Assembly: GCA_949825025.1 (NCBI GenBank)
Contig: OX463782.1
Location: 29,490,759 to 29,554,758, forward strand
Direction of reading: 5' to 3'
DNA from: Siphlonurus alternatus
Taxonomy: Eukaryota; Arthropoda; Insecta; Ephemeroptera; Siphlonuridae
Length of the DNA stretch: 64,000 nucleotides
In this document: positions 36,901-47,900 of the stretch, piece after piece
How the letters are laid out: every line of letters starts with the position of its first letter
Numbering within the stretch: position 1 is the stretch's first letter
Made by a program: the position numbers and the translations under genes
The notes under the pieces: generated by a model
Database searches by the model: none
Seen by the model: only the letters and a program-made list of their open reading frames with translations
Told to the model about the DNA's origin: nothing

Positions 36901-39900
36901 GGTGTTTAAGTTTTCTTGTAAAGACAAATTGTATTCAATAATTAGAAAAAAAATTATTGTGTAATACCGGCTTTAGCTTATTGTTGTTTTTTTACATATT
37001 GTGAACTAATTATTTCAAATCACTAAATATGCAAACCCATTTAAACTTTGGAAATTAATTAAAAAAAATTCTTGCACCAGTCAGATTTCAATTCTTTTTT
37101 TTTTTACCTCAGAAATCTGACAGGGATACAGAATCAAAAGAAGAAGACGTTATGTACTAATTAAAGTTCCAAAGTTCAGTCTCCACAGTTTGCATGGTAG
37201 CATTAAGTACGTCACTCTACTAGACTACAGGTGCAACGAAGTATGTACCTTTCTCTTGCATTGTTGGCTTGCCGCCTCTCTTTCTCTCGCTGGGCCTTCG
37301 TGTCCGGATCCTCATCCTCGTCTCCGCTCGAACAGCTGCTGGCAAACTCAAGATCAATCACCTGCCTCGCTGATCCTGCCCCTCACTTCAGGGGCTTTCT
37401 TGCATGTGGTACCGTCTACCGGTATATTATTGCACTGCTTTTGTCTAAGAATTGGATAATACTAGAGTCAAAGATTTTTCTTTTAATAAATTTTATTCAT
37501 ATTACAGTAGCTTCCAGCCAGGATAAACCTAATGGCTCAAAGATTTTCTGAAAGTTACTAAGATTTTCACAATTAGCTTGAGACAATTTCAGTAAAAATG
37601 AGAGTAAAAAAATGTGTTAGACCAGTGCTGGCCCAGTATTGACTCAACAATCAACATTGTTGTTTACTGACAGAATTGTCTTTATTGGGATTTCAGTGAT
37701 TAATTCACAGTAATTTTTTACTTAATAGACTGGAAAAAGTGATAATAACACTGATAATACCTGTCTTCATTTCTTAACCAATAATAAAAATGTCTTCACT
37801 TACAATGCAAAGAAGGTATTTTTTACCATGATACATCACATGGTACTATCAAGAGCATAATATTTGCTAACAAGAGATTTTCACTCCTGCTCATCACTAG
37901 TTTATGCCTCGAAGGTACCTCGTAAGAAAGATGCTAAATATTTGATCTCCTAACAAAGACTACACAAGATGTCTGGCTACTTAGTGCAAAATATAGTCCA
38001 ATAATTTGACTTCAAATAAGGGCAGCTTTTTATAAGATTAAGATTACAGGTTTCATGCTGAGATGCCCTCGTTGAGAGAGGTCTACAGTAAAACGCTATG
38101 TAGCTGGACATATTGTGTGGCCTTCCACCCGGTCAGTCTGTCTGTTCCGGCAACTTTCCGCTGTATCGCGGCCAATGGAAAGCTGGCAGGCGAAGCAACC
38201 GACACTTACTACCTGCGAGACCGCTTGGAGCCCTTGCCGCCTCCCGCGGTGGAGCTTGTGGAGTTGGGTCCTGGAAGCACTGCCAGTCCGTGGTCGCTGC
38301 TGCTCGGTTTGGAGTCCGTGCTGTCTGGGGGAGGCTCCTTCCGCTTCTCTGTGGCACACACACATGAGCCGTTAGTGCTAGTACTTGTTGGCTTTTCATA
38401 ATAAAAAGTACTCTTTAAATTGATTCTGTCTCTACTGGCGTAACAAAATTGCTTGAAACACCAAAGTGTGGGCATTAGAAAATAACATGTAGAATTCATG
38501 CTAATTTATTTTAAAATTCCAATAAATATATATTTTTTAAGCATGTGTATGTGATAATTTCTCCAGGACAAGATTTTCGGACCATCGTGAAAACTTACTT
38601 GTTCCTCCTGTGAGTCTCTCAATCTTGATAGATCCGTCGGTATCAACTGCTGAGGAGGGAGCAAGGCCTGAGGGGTAGCTGCTGGCCTGGGGAGGCTGGA
38701 TGCCTGAGGAGGGTGTTGCTGAGGGGGGTGCTGAGCCGGGGGTGCCAGGGTGCGGACTGGGGAGGTGATGGTCCATGTGGTAGCCCAGCCCGAGGCCGTT
38801 GGAATGTGCTGCGTGGTGGGGGTTTCCCGCGCTTGCTGCAGCCGCGGCTGCTGCCAGGACTGCATGCAGGGAGGAGCCTGCCTGCTGGTGGTGGGCCGCG
38901 GCCGCAGCCACTGCAGCAGCAGCAGCCGTCGCAGCTTGGCTCTCGGCGTGGTTACGAAGAACGTTGATGGCATCATCAAGTCGCTCTTCCATGCGGGTAC
39001 CCTGCGTCATACACATCGAATAAGCACTTGTAATCTGGGTGTTACGTTTGTTTTAAGTAAAAAATTTATCTAACTTTTATGGCCGTAAGTTGCAGCCAAC
39101 CTATCTTGGAAAAATCCGACAATTATCCGAGAATTTTAATGTTAATTAGTAAATAATCCACGGAAAATCCTCAGATTATTCTCGGATAGGTGGCTGCAAC
39201 TTACGGCCATACGAGACAAAATTAGACCATGTTATAGATCATGATTTTAACATTTAATTAAAAGCACAATAATTACACATTACACTAATTATTTTAGAGT
39301 AATATTTTTCCCAAGTAATATATTGTAGTAGCTGAAATTATTGTAAACATAATTTGTAGGCGACACATTTAGGAATTAATATAAAAAATAAACAAAAATT
39401 GGTTAAAAAGTGTAAAATAGAACAATAATATTGCACATAACATGAGGTGCAGACTACGAATGCAGGGGGTGATTACCTCAGCTTGGTGCCTCAGGATTCC
39501 CAGAGCGTCATCAAACCTGCGCTGTTCAGAGGCAGCCTGTGATGTCAACGAACGGGCGGGGTGGGGCAAATTAGGAAAAACAAACAGAAAAAAACCAAGG
39601 CACAAATTAGTGCATGCACAAACAAAAGAAAAATATAAGTTATTATTGCTGCATTAAAAATTAGTCAGTTTCTTAACGCAAATATATTAACCAAGTTATA
39701 AATTTTTGAGGCAGCAAATAATAACAATACAAAATAAACGTCTACCTTTTGTAAAATAAACTATAATATAAAGGGGAAATAAAATAAATGACAAAAATAC
39801 ATGCTGATCATTTTTTGAAAACAAAACTTTTTAATCAATGGATAATTTCCAAAACTAATACCTTCTGAACATTCTGGGAAGTAGTTAAATGACAATAATT

Positions 39901-42900
39901 TTAATAAAAAATTGTTGGTTTAAGTTTAACGCTGCCTATGTCACTCGACTTCCCAGGATGTTGAAGAGCTAGAAATGACCCGCTGATCAATTACTCACCA
40001 GGGTGAGGCCTGAGCGGTCTGGACCGAAGTGAGGGGAGGAGGAGGCAGGCCCGGAGGGGGGCCACGCGCCGGGACCACTACCCCCGGTCAGGGGAGGGGG
40101 TGAGCTCACCGGCGTCGAGGGGTTCGAGCTGTAGCTGCTGGCACTCTGGTCTGTTGGGTAGATCTGCAGGAGAGGGTAACGTTAGCTTGTCATTCTAACT
40201 GCATGTTAATTGTCAAACTATCCTTTATAAACAGTTTAAACTGAAGAAAAAATTTATGAATAAAAATATTTGGCACTATTGGGTATTGGTATTTTATAAA
40301 AATGTAGCAATATCGAAAAAAATTAAGTTCCTTTGCTTATTATCGCAATAAAATTGAATTCAGTAATTTATTTTTAAAACATAGTTGAAGATCTAATAAA
40401 TAATTAATTATCAGAGAGTAAAAGTAAGTTTGCACTAGTTAAGTTCTAAGTAAGTTGCACAGTTTTAATTTATTTCTTTGGTAAACTGAATGTAACCACG
40501 AGAAAACAAAAAACAAAAATAGGAGTGGGATAAACAACAAAATAAAGATAAACAAAAGAGATGAAGGGATAATTTGGATTTGGATTTAAAACTCACGGAA
40601 GCCAGCGCCTTGCTGAGGGTCTCGCCAGGGGTTTGAGGAGGCGGGGGAGCTACAGGGCTTCCCCCCGCGGCCCCGCCTCCTCCTGCGGCGCCGTAAAGCG
40701 GGCTGGAGGTGGGAACTGCCGCCCCCGCGGGGGTGGAGGCCTGCGGTGCCGCGCTCACCACGGAACCTGCGCCGCTTCCCCCACTGCCTCGGAAACTCGA
40801 CATAGGTGGTAGGCTTGCGGCAATCAGGGGGGAGTCCTGCTGCTGCTGGGGTGACATGGTGCCGTAGCCCTAAGGATGGTAAATAACACGTAAGGGAATG
40901 GGAAATTAAGTATATTAAATCATAAACAGAAAGAACAACACAGACTATTAATGAAATCTAAGTGGTTACAGTTTCACGTTCTGCTCCATTGACCCACTAC
41001 TTACCATATCGTGGGAGAGGTGCATGCTAGGTGGGTAGCCGCTGACGGCCTGAGCGAGGTGTGGCGGGGCGGGACCGCCGGGGCCCCCAGGACCCACCAT
41101 GCCACTCGAAGAACCGTAGCCTCCATAGGCCGCGGCGGCCGCTGCAGCTTGGGCCGCACTCCATGGGTCGCTTGAGCCGGGGCCCGCACCACCGTCTGAA
41201 ACAACAACATCACGTTCAGCGAAGGCTTCCGAAATTGCAGAAACGGGAGGACAACTATCATGATGTACATAAATATTTTTAATATATAGTCATCTTAAAA
41301 TAATGGTCGTGATTTGAAGAACAATAATTATGCAAATTTATTCGTATTATTTTAATATTTATTTACCGCAAGAAAACCCATTTACAAACTTGAATTGTTA
41401 ATATAGTAGTAAAAAATAAAGTGTACAATTGCTTTCATTTCATCTGCAGATGCACATAAATGCATTGATCATGCAGCTTGTGAAGATGCAGGAGCGCGCT
41501 GCAGTCCAGAAAGCTGCAGTTTTTGCTCCCCCGCAACGTTCATGTTCGAGACCAGCAGCGCCACTTGACTTGGTGGTAATTTTAAGAGGCTTGGTAACAC
41601 CCAGATATATACACCGCGAGGTAAAGCACCAATTACTTGCTAACTGATAATAACGGATACATAATATATATTTTAGTTGTAAACTGTTAGTTAGAAATAA
41701 CGTGAATATTATATAGAGGAAATTGCAAGGAAAATTCAAATTTCCTCATGCAATGACGTAACTCATTTTGCATATATATTTCTATATCGGCATTGCGCCA
41801 TGGGTGGCTTATGTCTTTAGAAGATACGAGGGAGAAAAAGAAAAAAAAACGTAGCCAACAAACTCCTCACAAATATACACAACATCATAAAGGGGAAGAA
41901 GAAGATGAAAAGTAGTAAAGTTTTATTACAAGTATTAAAAATCTTTGAAACTCATGATGTAAAATGTATAAGAAGACATAAAATTTTTAATTCTTGTCTT
42001 GCTGTGGCTTATCATATTTATATTTTTTAATTATCCGATTTTAGTTAGTTGAGGGTGGTACTAAGGTAGGAGATATACTACTATACTCATAACAAAGATA
42101 AAAGGGCGCAATGGCCATCTCGTGTAGTAACAAGAGGGTGTATAAAAAACAAGCAAGCCAAGCAGAAAAAAAAAGACGTTGTAAGGAGGGGGAGGTGATG
42201 AACAGCTGTTCCTTTGCGGTCTGAAGAGCACTCTACAGCGGCAGTTTTGTCCCAAGGCAAAGCAAATTAATAAATCGCTTGAAATTTGACAGTAAGGTTC
42301 GAATCCAGAGTCTTCAAATTCAAAAATTCATATATTGAACCCTTTTATATGGTACGAACACTTTTTTGACACAAACACAAAAAAATAATCATTTTTTTTT
42401 TTTTTCATATACAATAATGAAAAAGAGATGATCGCTATCTTGTCCTAAGTTTCTTATCAACTTTTTTGTTATTATACAAGAGTTAGAAAAATACTATGTA
42501 TATTTTTTTGTCCTCAAGTTGATGGAGGGGGTGTTTTGAGGGATGCTGAGGACTGCAAGCAAACAACGCCACACCTGCTGCTGTTGCTGTGGGGACGCCA
42601 AGCGGGGGAGGGATATACCTGAAAACACGCGCGGGGTGGCCTACCTTTAGAGACCTGGCAAACCGGCAGCAGGTGTGGTGGCTATAGTTACCATCTCATT
42701 CACCACTAAATACTCTTTCAATTAATATAATAAAAGTAAGATAACGGTCTTTTTACGTGGCATACTTATTTAAAAAAAATCATATATTATATTTTCTTTC
42801 TTTGTTTGTTAACAAATTACAACACAAAATTAAGAGACATACAACATTACGAGCCGGAGTCTTAAAACCTGCGACGGAACTAACGGAGTAAAAAAGTTGT

Positions 42901-43685
42901 ATATGGTCAAATTACAATATTTAGGAAAAATCGTATGGATGGAAAAATACACACCTTTTTAATACGACAGCATATAATATATGTAATATATTATAAACAA
43001 AATATAAACAAATAAACACTGCAGGTATGATTCAATGACTATTAAAATTTATATTGAGTACAATTAATTGCCTAAATATTTTCTGCCCTGATTATTTTCT
43101 ATTACATCTACAACATTTGTCTGAATTTCTATACTTATTTATTACGATACAAGCAAACTCTCAGTATAAGATTTAGAAAGCAGGTAACTCACCTATGAAG
43201 TAGGATTCTCCGTAGAGTCCGCTGGTCTTGGGCGAGGTGTAGCGCGGAGAGTCCTGGCCGAACTCGTCAGAGCCGTACTGAAACACAAATAGGACTCATC
43301 AGCAACAGTCCACGTGATTGGCAGGTACATTTGAGGTGGCAATGTCGGAACTCTTAATGTCGGTTATTTGAATGGAAATCAAGCAAGACATGATGACATA
43401 TTCAATAAATTTTTAAAATAAATTTCGAAACATCGTATGAACGATAACAACTTTTTCAATACGTTTTACTATATAACCATACGGAACTTATCGTAATTTT
43501 TTATAGCTCTGATATAATTTTGCCATTCGATCATGCGGTTCGTCACAAATATCAGTGAAATACCGCACGATTTATAATATTTCGTGAAACCATTGAACTT
43601 CGTATCAACTTACTGTAGAAAAGAGCGACTTTGACGGCGGAGCGACGCACATTAGTGAGTTGTAATACGGGTACGTACAGAACAT
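33922..43685 (-). CDS. da: Daughterless, class I bHLH E-protein transcription factor
   Basis: Exons in transcript order: 43685-43614 (ATG), 43277-43193, 41195-41005, 40869-40597, 40163-39999, 39536-39477 (optional), 39001-38599, 38348-38213, 37338-37249, then 35776-35631 or 35597-35452, 34489-34359, 33963-33922. With the 60-nt exon the product is 597 residues, without it 577. E-protein hallmarks in order: [43 protein letters not shown], the basic region [11 protein letters not shown], the helix-loop-helix, and the C-terminal [18 protein letters not shown], ending [14 protein letters not shown]-proteins dimerise with tissue-specific bHLH factors and bind E-boxes (CANNTG) in the nucleus, driving neurogenesis, sex determination and other fates in flies. 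The N-terminal AD1 activation exon of a long isoform was not recognised and may lie beyond the window. Confidence 0.95.
35452..35597 (-). CDS. da: da bHLH exon b (canonical arthropod form)
   Basis: A 146-nt exon encoding [17 protein letters not shown], the loop [16 protein letters not shown] and helix 2 [15 protein letters not shown]. As far as I recall the Drosophila Da domain, this copy is nearly identical to it. The acceptor is TTTTAG. The donor after CGAG is GTAGCC, a weak match to consensus, and the frame stays open through it for about 48 further codons (to 35306), so an extended or retained-intron form is possible. The exon starts within a split Arg codon shared with 37338-37249 and ends one base into the Glu codon completed by 34489-34359. 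Confidence 0.93.
35598..35630 (-). other. 33-nt GT-AG gap between the alternative bHLH exons
   Basis: It begins GTAAATACC and ends TCTCTTTTAG on the minus strand, so it contains the donor of exon a and the acceptor of exon b. At 33 nt it is below the length at which animal spliceosomes are known to remove introns efficiently, giving a steric block to joining the two exons. Confidence 0.85.
35631..35776 (-). CDS. da: da bHLH exon a (alternative, E12-like)
   Basis: A 146-nt exon with the same length and phases as exon b, encoding [33 protein letters not shown] and [15 protein letters not shown]; 35 of 48 residues match exon b. Acceptor TTGCAG and donor GTAAAT are good. Including both exons would shift the frame, because 146 is not a multiple of three, and the 33-nt gap between them is too short for normal splicing, so use should be mutually exclusive. 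Its LHQAV and AFKELG resemble vertebrate E12. The last basic-region Arg is Lys here, which might change E-box preference or affinity. Confidence 0.9.
36838..36975. mobile_element. MITE family 4, copy C
   Basis: Ends TAAGCCTGTATTACATGATA and GTGTAATACCGGCTTTA are inverted repeats, with the same interior (CATACAAACAAATGG) as the copies in the PSTPIP-like gene. It lies in the da intron between 37249 and 35776, about 1 kb upstream of the alternative bHLH exons. Confidence 0.75.
39079..39210. mobile_element. Palindromic MITE in a da intron, TA target duplication
   Basis: 132 bp with near-perfect terminal inverted repeats of about 25 bp (ATGGCCGTAAGTTGCAGCCA at the left, its inverted form at the right) and further inner inverted AATCCTCAGATTATTCTCGG-type pairing. 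Flanked by TA on each side, as for Tc1/mariner-type elements. It lies between the 60-nt exon (39477-39536) and the exon ending at 39001. Confidence 0.7.
39477..39536 (-). CDS. da: da 60-nt exon, second copy of the [13 protein letters not shown] helix
   Basis: Exactly 20 codons with clean splice sites (CACAG acceptor, GTAATC donor), phase 0 at both ends: [20 protein letters not shown]. The next exon (39001-38599) begins [20 protein letters not shown], the E-protein-wide helix in the central activation region. The two are clearly related ([14 protein letters not shown] against [14 protein letters not shown]), so this looks like an exon-scale duplication. Being phase 0-0 it can be skipped or included without changing frame. 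Whether both helices occur in one protein is unknown. Confidence 0.8.
42572..42675. promoter_or_regulatory. Paired inverted E-boxes in a da intron
   Basis: CACCTG at 42572-42577 sits in CCACACCTGCTGCTG, and CAGGTG at 42670-42675 in CAGCAGGTGTGG, its inverted match over about 12 bp. CACCTG is the preferred Daughterless/E-protein site, so autoregulation is plausible. The surrounding 150 bp is more GC-rich than the intron around it and lies downstream of the internal first exon at 43614-43685. Confidence 0.35.
43614..43685 (-). CDS. da: da internal first exon (short-isoform start, TCF4-A/HEBAlt-like)
   Basis: 24 codons from an ATG in good context (ATCCACCATG) to a GTAAGT donor, phase 0, joining directly to [17 protein letters not shown]. 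The peptide [20 protein letters not shown] resembles the distinctive first exon of vertebrate TCF4-A and HEBAlt (an MYCAY start followed by NSLM), which splices at the equivalent point. That match supports a real coding start driven by an internal promoter, giving a protein without the AD1 region. Confidence 0.8.
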
Positions 43686-44868
43686 GGTGGATAACTATAT
43701 AATAATATCACTACACGCAACAGAATAAGCCTCCAGTCTTCGCGAGGCAAACCGCGAGACAAGTATTTAGTTCATATCCATACCGCAAACAGTAGCGCCA
43801 CACTGCTGAGAAAAAAATGAAAAAAAAAAAATCTCTGACTTTCGTAAAGATTCTTCAATATCTTCTTATACCCCCAGCTTCCCCTCTCCCCTTTTTCTCT
43901 TCTAACTTTGCAATAAGCCGGAAAAGAAGAGAGAGAGAGAGAAGTATGAAATTCGTAAATGTCGCACGAACACCGAAGAACTAAACTATTAAAAAAAAAA
44001 AAAAAAAAAAGACAATACGACAAAAATGATATTAAAGAGTAAAATTATGGATACAATTTATTAAATAATCAGTAACATAAAACTATATGATACGTACTTC
44101 TATGTAATGTAACTTTTGATATTACTGCAGTAATTTGTTACATTGGCATTGATCATCTCTTATATATAAAAAAAAAGTAGCAGAATATATTTTTAAATAT
44201 AAAAAGTAAAGCATTCATGTTACGAGGAATTTTACTGCAGTATTGTGAGGTATAAGAAATATTTAAAGTAGATACAATAGAGGAGGGAGGAGGAGATCGG
44301 GAACAACGTTATTTGTAACCGAAGCGTGTGTTGTATACATACATGATAGAGGGTACGATAAAGAAAAAAAAAAAAAAAAAGAAGGGAAGGCGCCAGCAAG
44401 CAAGGGTATGATATTGAAGAAATGTGCTGACTGAATCACATCTCAAAAAGATCGCCTCTCGGTCAGTTTGCTTGGCCATATATCAAATGGTTTCTTTCTC
44501 AACCGCACTACTTCGGTCTGTTTTATTGCTTCGGTCCTCCTGCATATCACGTCACACTCTCATGCCTAACTTATGATCTGCTACATGTCGACATTTCAAT
44601 GCAGGGGACCATAGAAAAATATCTAGCAGTAATACACAAAAATAGCAAACGTAGACATTATTTTGTTCTTTTTTTAAAATTCATGATATATTATGTTTAA
44701 CAAAATTTATGATGTTTTCCCCATAAGAGCATTTCAATTTAAACCGTGGTTTACAAGTCTAATGTGACATTAAAAAATAAAAATACATTGCAAACAAATA
44801 ATTGTCAGAAAATTATCAACAATACTTCGCAGAAAAATTGAACGAAACTTCACTTCGCAATACGTTGT

Positions 44869-44909
44869 ACCATGGAAAAAGTATGAATAAACCATACTTT
44901 TTCCATGGT
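44869..44909. repeat. Perfect 17-bp hairpin
   Basis: ACCATGGAAAAAGTATG (44869-44885) and its exact reverse complement (44893-44909) flank a 7-nt spacer. It lies about 1.2 kb upstream of the internal da start. Too short for a typical microRNA precursor; function unknown. Confidence 0.7.
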
Positions 44910-47900
44910 TGTACTGTACAGTACATACCGAGCTGAGAATTATGCAAGTCAATAAATTAATAAATAATTAATTAGATAAGCATATCATGCGATAAACCAA
45001 CATATAACCGTTATTTATGATATAGAACTTAAAATTAAAGTAATTAATACAAAATATATCTACTAAAGTAAGGGTAACTTTAATTAATAAGTGTGATATA
45101 GGTTAATTATAAAATCAGTTATATAACATAAATAATTTCTGATTTTAATTTTTGATACACACATCTGTTTTCCTCATTAAAAAAAAAAACATTATTTGTT
45201 ATCTGATACCTATTATAATAATAAAAAAAGCATGCAAAGAATTCTTATTTATAAATTATGTAAATGATAAGAAAATATTTTGGTCAAGCTGCCTATATAA
45301 TAAACGATTACCGTTAATACAAATAGGTCCAGTTTATTCAAGACGACATATCCGGACATCGTGAGAGTGTCCGGTGTGTCCGACAAAAACTAATCACGCG
45401 AAACCTTCCCTCTAATAACAGGTGCGTGTCCAATAGTGGCTGGGAGGAGGGAATATTCACAGGAAATGCGGGCTTAAGTGGCGATCGGTGTAACCACGCA
45501 TTATAGAACAAAAAAAAAAATTAATTTTTAATCATTTGTCATAAAAATTTAAATACTCTTTTAATTTATTATTAAAAGATAAAACACCATATAATTATAA
45601 ATTTTTTATGGTTAACCCGCAATAAAATGTATGAAGCTTTATTTAAATATATAATATAATATCAATGACAAATTATATAACTGTATTTAGTTGACATCTG
45701 ATATTTTATTACTTATTACAATTCCTTTATGTTATATTAAACAATTAAACTTTTATTATTTAGGTCAATGTTGCTCATGTGATGATGTAAATAATTTAAT
45801 GACAAATTTTAATATTAATGGATTTTAATTGTAATTAATGATCTTTCTTTTTTATCGATTTAAATGTCATTATTTATGAGTTACAGTAAAGTCTAAAGGT
45901 CTAACTGTTGAACTTTTAGGGTTATAATATTGATAAAAAAAATATTATGGCAAGCTTACAAATTATTGAAGAAGATATATAAAAATTGTGGAGTGTTAAT
46001 TCATGATAGATAAAAGCTGTAATCCAATTTTTTTTCCCCTGTCAAAGGTCACTATAAAAATATTTTTTAGCATTTTTTTCCCTTCCCATTTCCCCCAAAA
46101 GTATTTTTTTTTGAAGTCCTCACCACAGCTAGACGATACATATCATAAGATTGACATGAGTTTAATGCAGGAGCTTGTTTCTCACGATAGTATAGGAAAT
46201 CAGCATGATATTTGTGAGATTGCTATCAGGACCGGTCAGTTTGCTTGCAAGACACGCAAGCACGTTTATTGGTGACCGTGCTAATCATTGGAAGCAATCA
46301 GCTGTGACTGATAGTATAATTATAACAATATCCGGACTTATAATGAAAACTATTATCAATTAACTTTGTAGAAAAATACATTGTAAATTCCTAAGTTGTT
46401 TCTTGATAAAAAAAAAATACTGGGAGGATTTCCTTTATGTCCAGTTTGTCTATTTTTTTTTTTCTCCCCATACTTGGAAAGTCGCGGTTGTGAAGGGGAA
46501 AAAAATCTCTTCTCCCTTCTTAGATGGTAACAGCTGCTGGGTTGCTATAGTGCTTCGTAAATCAGCGGGACGATCCTGCTAGTGGTGCACACGGGGGTGG
46601 CACCAGCGCGGCGGTGACAACAACCACCATATACCGTCAACAAATACAATCATCTACCCGCGAGCGTGGTTTGAATATTCCAAGAATAACATCATCATAC
46701 GAGAATTGCATGTTTACATTTTGGGTAGCATGTAGATGCCCGAAGCCGCCCGAAGATCTTTGGGATGTAGGCAGAAAACCATAAAATCCTATGCTGTGCG
46801 TGTTAACGTAACTCACAACATCTCTTTGCTAATAATAGTTTTGGTCGCCAAGTATTTTTTTTCACTAGCATCGGTTCTTTCATATGGTTCTTCTCGTCAT
46901 CATTTATGAAAGAAAATTCTACGAAAAATGATGCGAATCGTCAGGAGAAATTAATTTCGAGAACAACTTTAACGCGTATCTGTATGCTATGCCTCTTACA
47001 ATGTTTTGCCTACATAATCGTGACGTCATATTGTTTTGTGACGTATGGTGAAAGACCCGTTATGATAGAGATGAGTTCGAAACAAAAATATAGCAAAGGG
47101 GGGGGGGGGGGGGGGTAAAAAAAAATGTACACTTATCCCGTCATTTTGATTATTTTCATTATAGAATTAAGTTGCAGTAGCCATTATTGCCTTCTATATA
47201 GGCAAACTGCATAACACGGAGATGGTATTTTCTATTTTATCTTCAAATTGTACAACGTGTGTATACATTTACATTGTAACCCATCTTACACGTGTACTAC
47301 ATAAATACAATTTTATGACACCATTTTAAAGTAGTTAAAAATATCATACATTATATATAATTTCATGTAACTAAACAAGATTTGCAGTAAAGTCCTCTTT
47401 AAAATGAGATTTATTACATGGTTATTAAACTGCATTTTTGTATATTTACATTGTTATATTAAATTCAAGTCTATAATAATGAGTGCGGTATTTTCTTATG
47501 ATATCGCAATAGTATTTTTCAGTGAGAAGAAATTCTAATGTCTATGCATGCAGATGAACTTGTCCATGCGACATATGAAAAATAAACGAGAGCTCGTAGC
47601 AAGCAAACAAGGACTGAATCTCAGTGGTAACGGTATATAGAGGTCCGAATGGTCCATAAAACACAAATGTAAATAAAACCAGAAATAAAAAAAGGTAAGC
47701 TTGAGGAGAAATGTCATTCGTAAGTAATGCTCCAACAAGCTGTATCTATATAGACGTTTCACTTTTTAATGTCGGACATGATACTACAGCGACATGCATC
47801 ATATAATATATATAAATAAAACTTTATATTTGCAGAGTCTTACACTGTTTGAACATTCTACGGAGTAATAAAATAAAATCTTGCTGAATAATTCAATTAG

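Noticed and set aside
38063..39073. Several plus-strand frames of 70-112 codons over da exons
   Set aside because: All are mirrors of the Ala/Gly/Pro-rich da exons; E-protein motifs are on the minus strand.
40997..41270. 89-codon minus-strand frame over the da exon 41005-41195
   Set aside because: Off by one frame from the splice-consistent reading [10 protein letters not shown] to SMHLSHDM.
42296..42306. GGTTCGAATCC, a perfect tRNA B-box
   Set aside because: No A-box or cloverleaf upstream and no acceptor stem; best treated as chance or a SINE trace too small to call.
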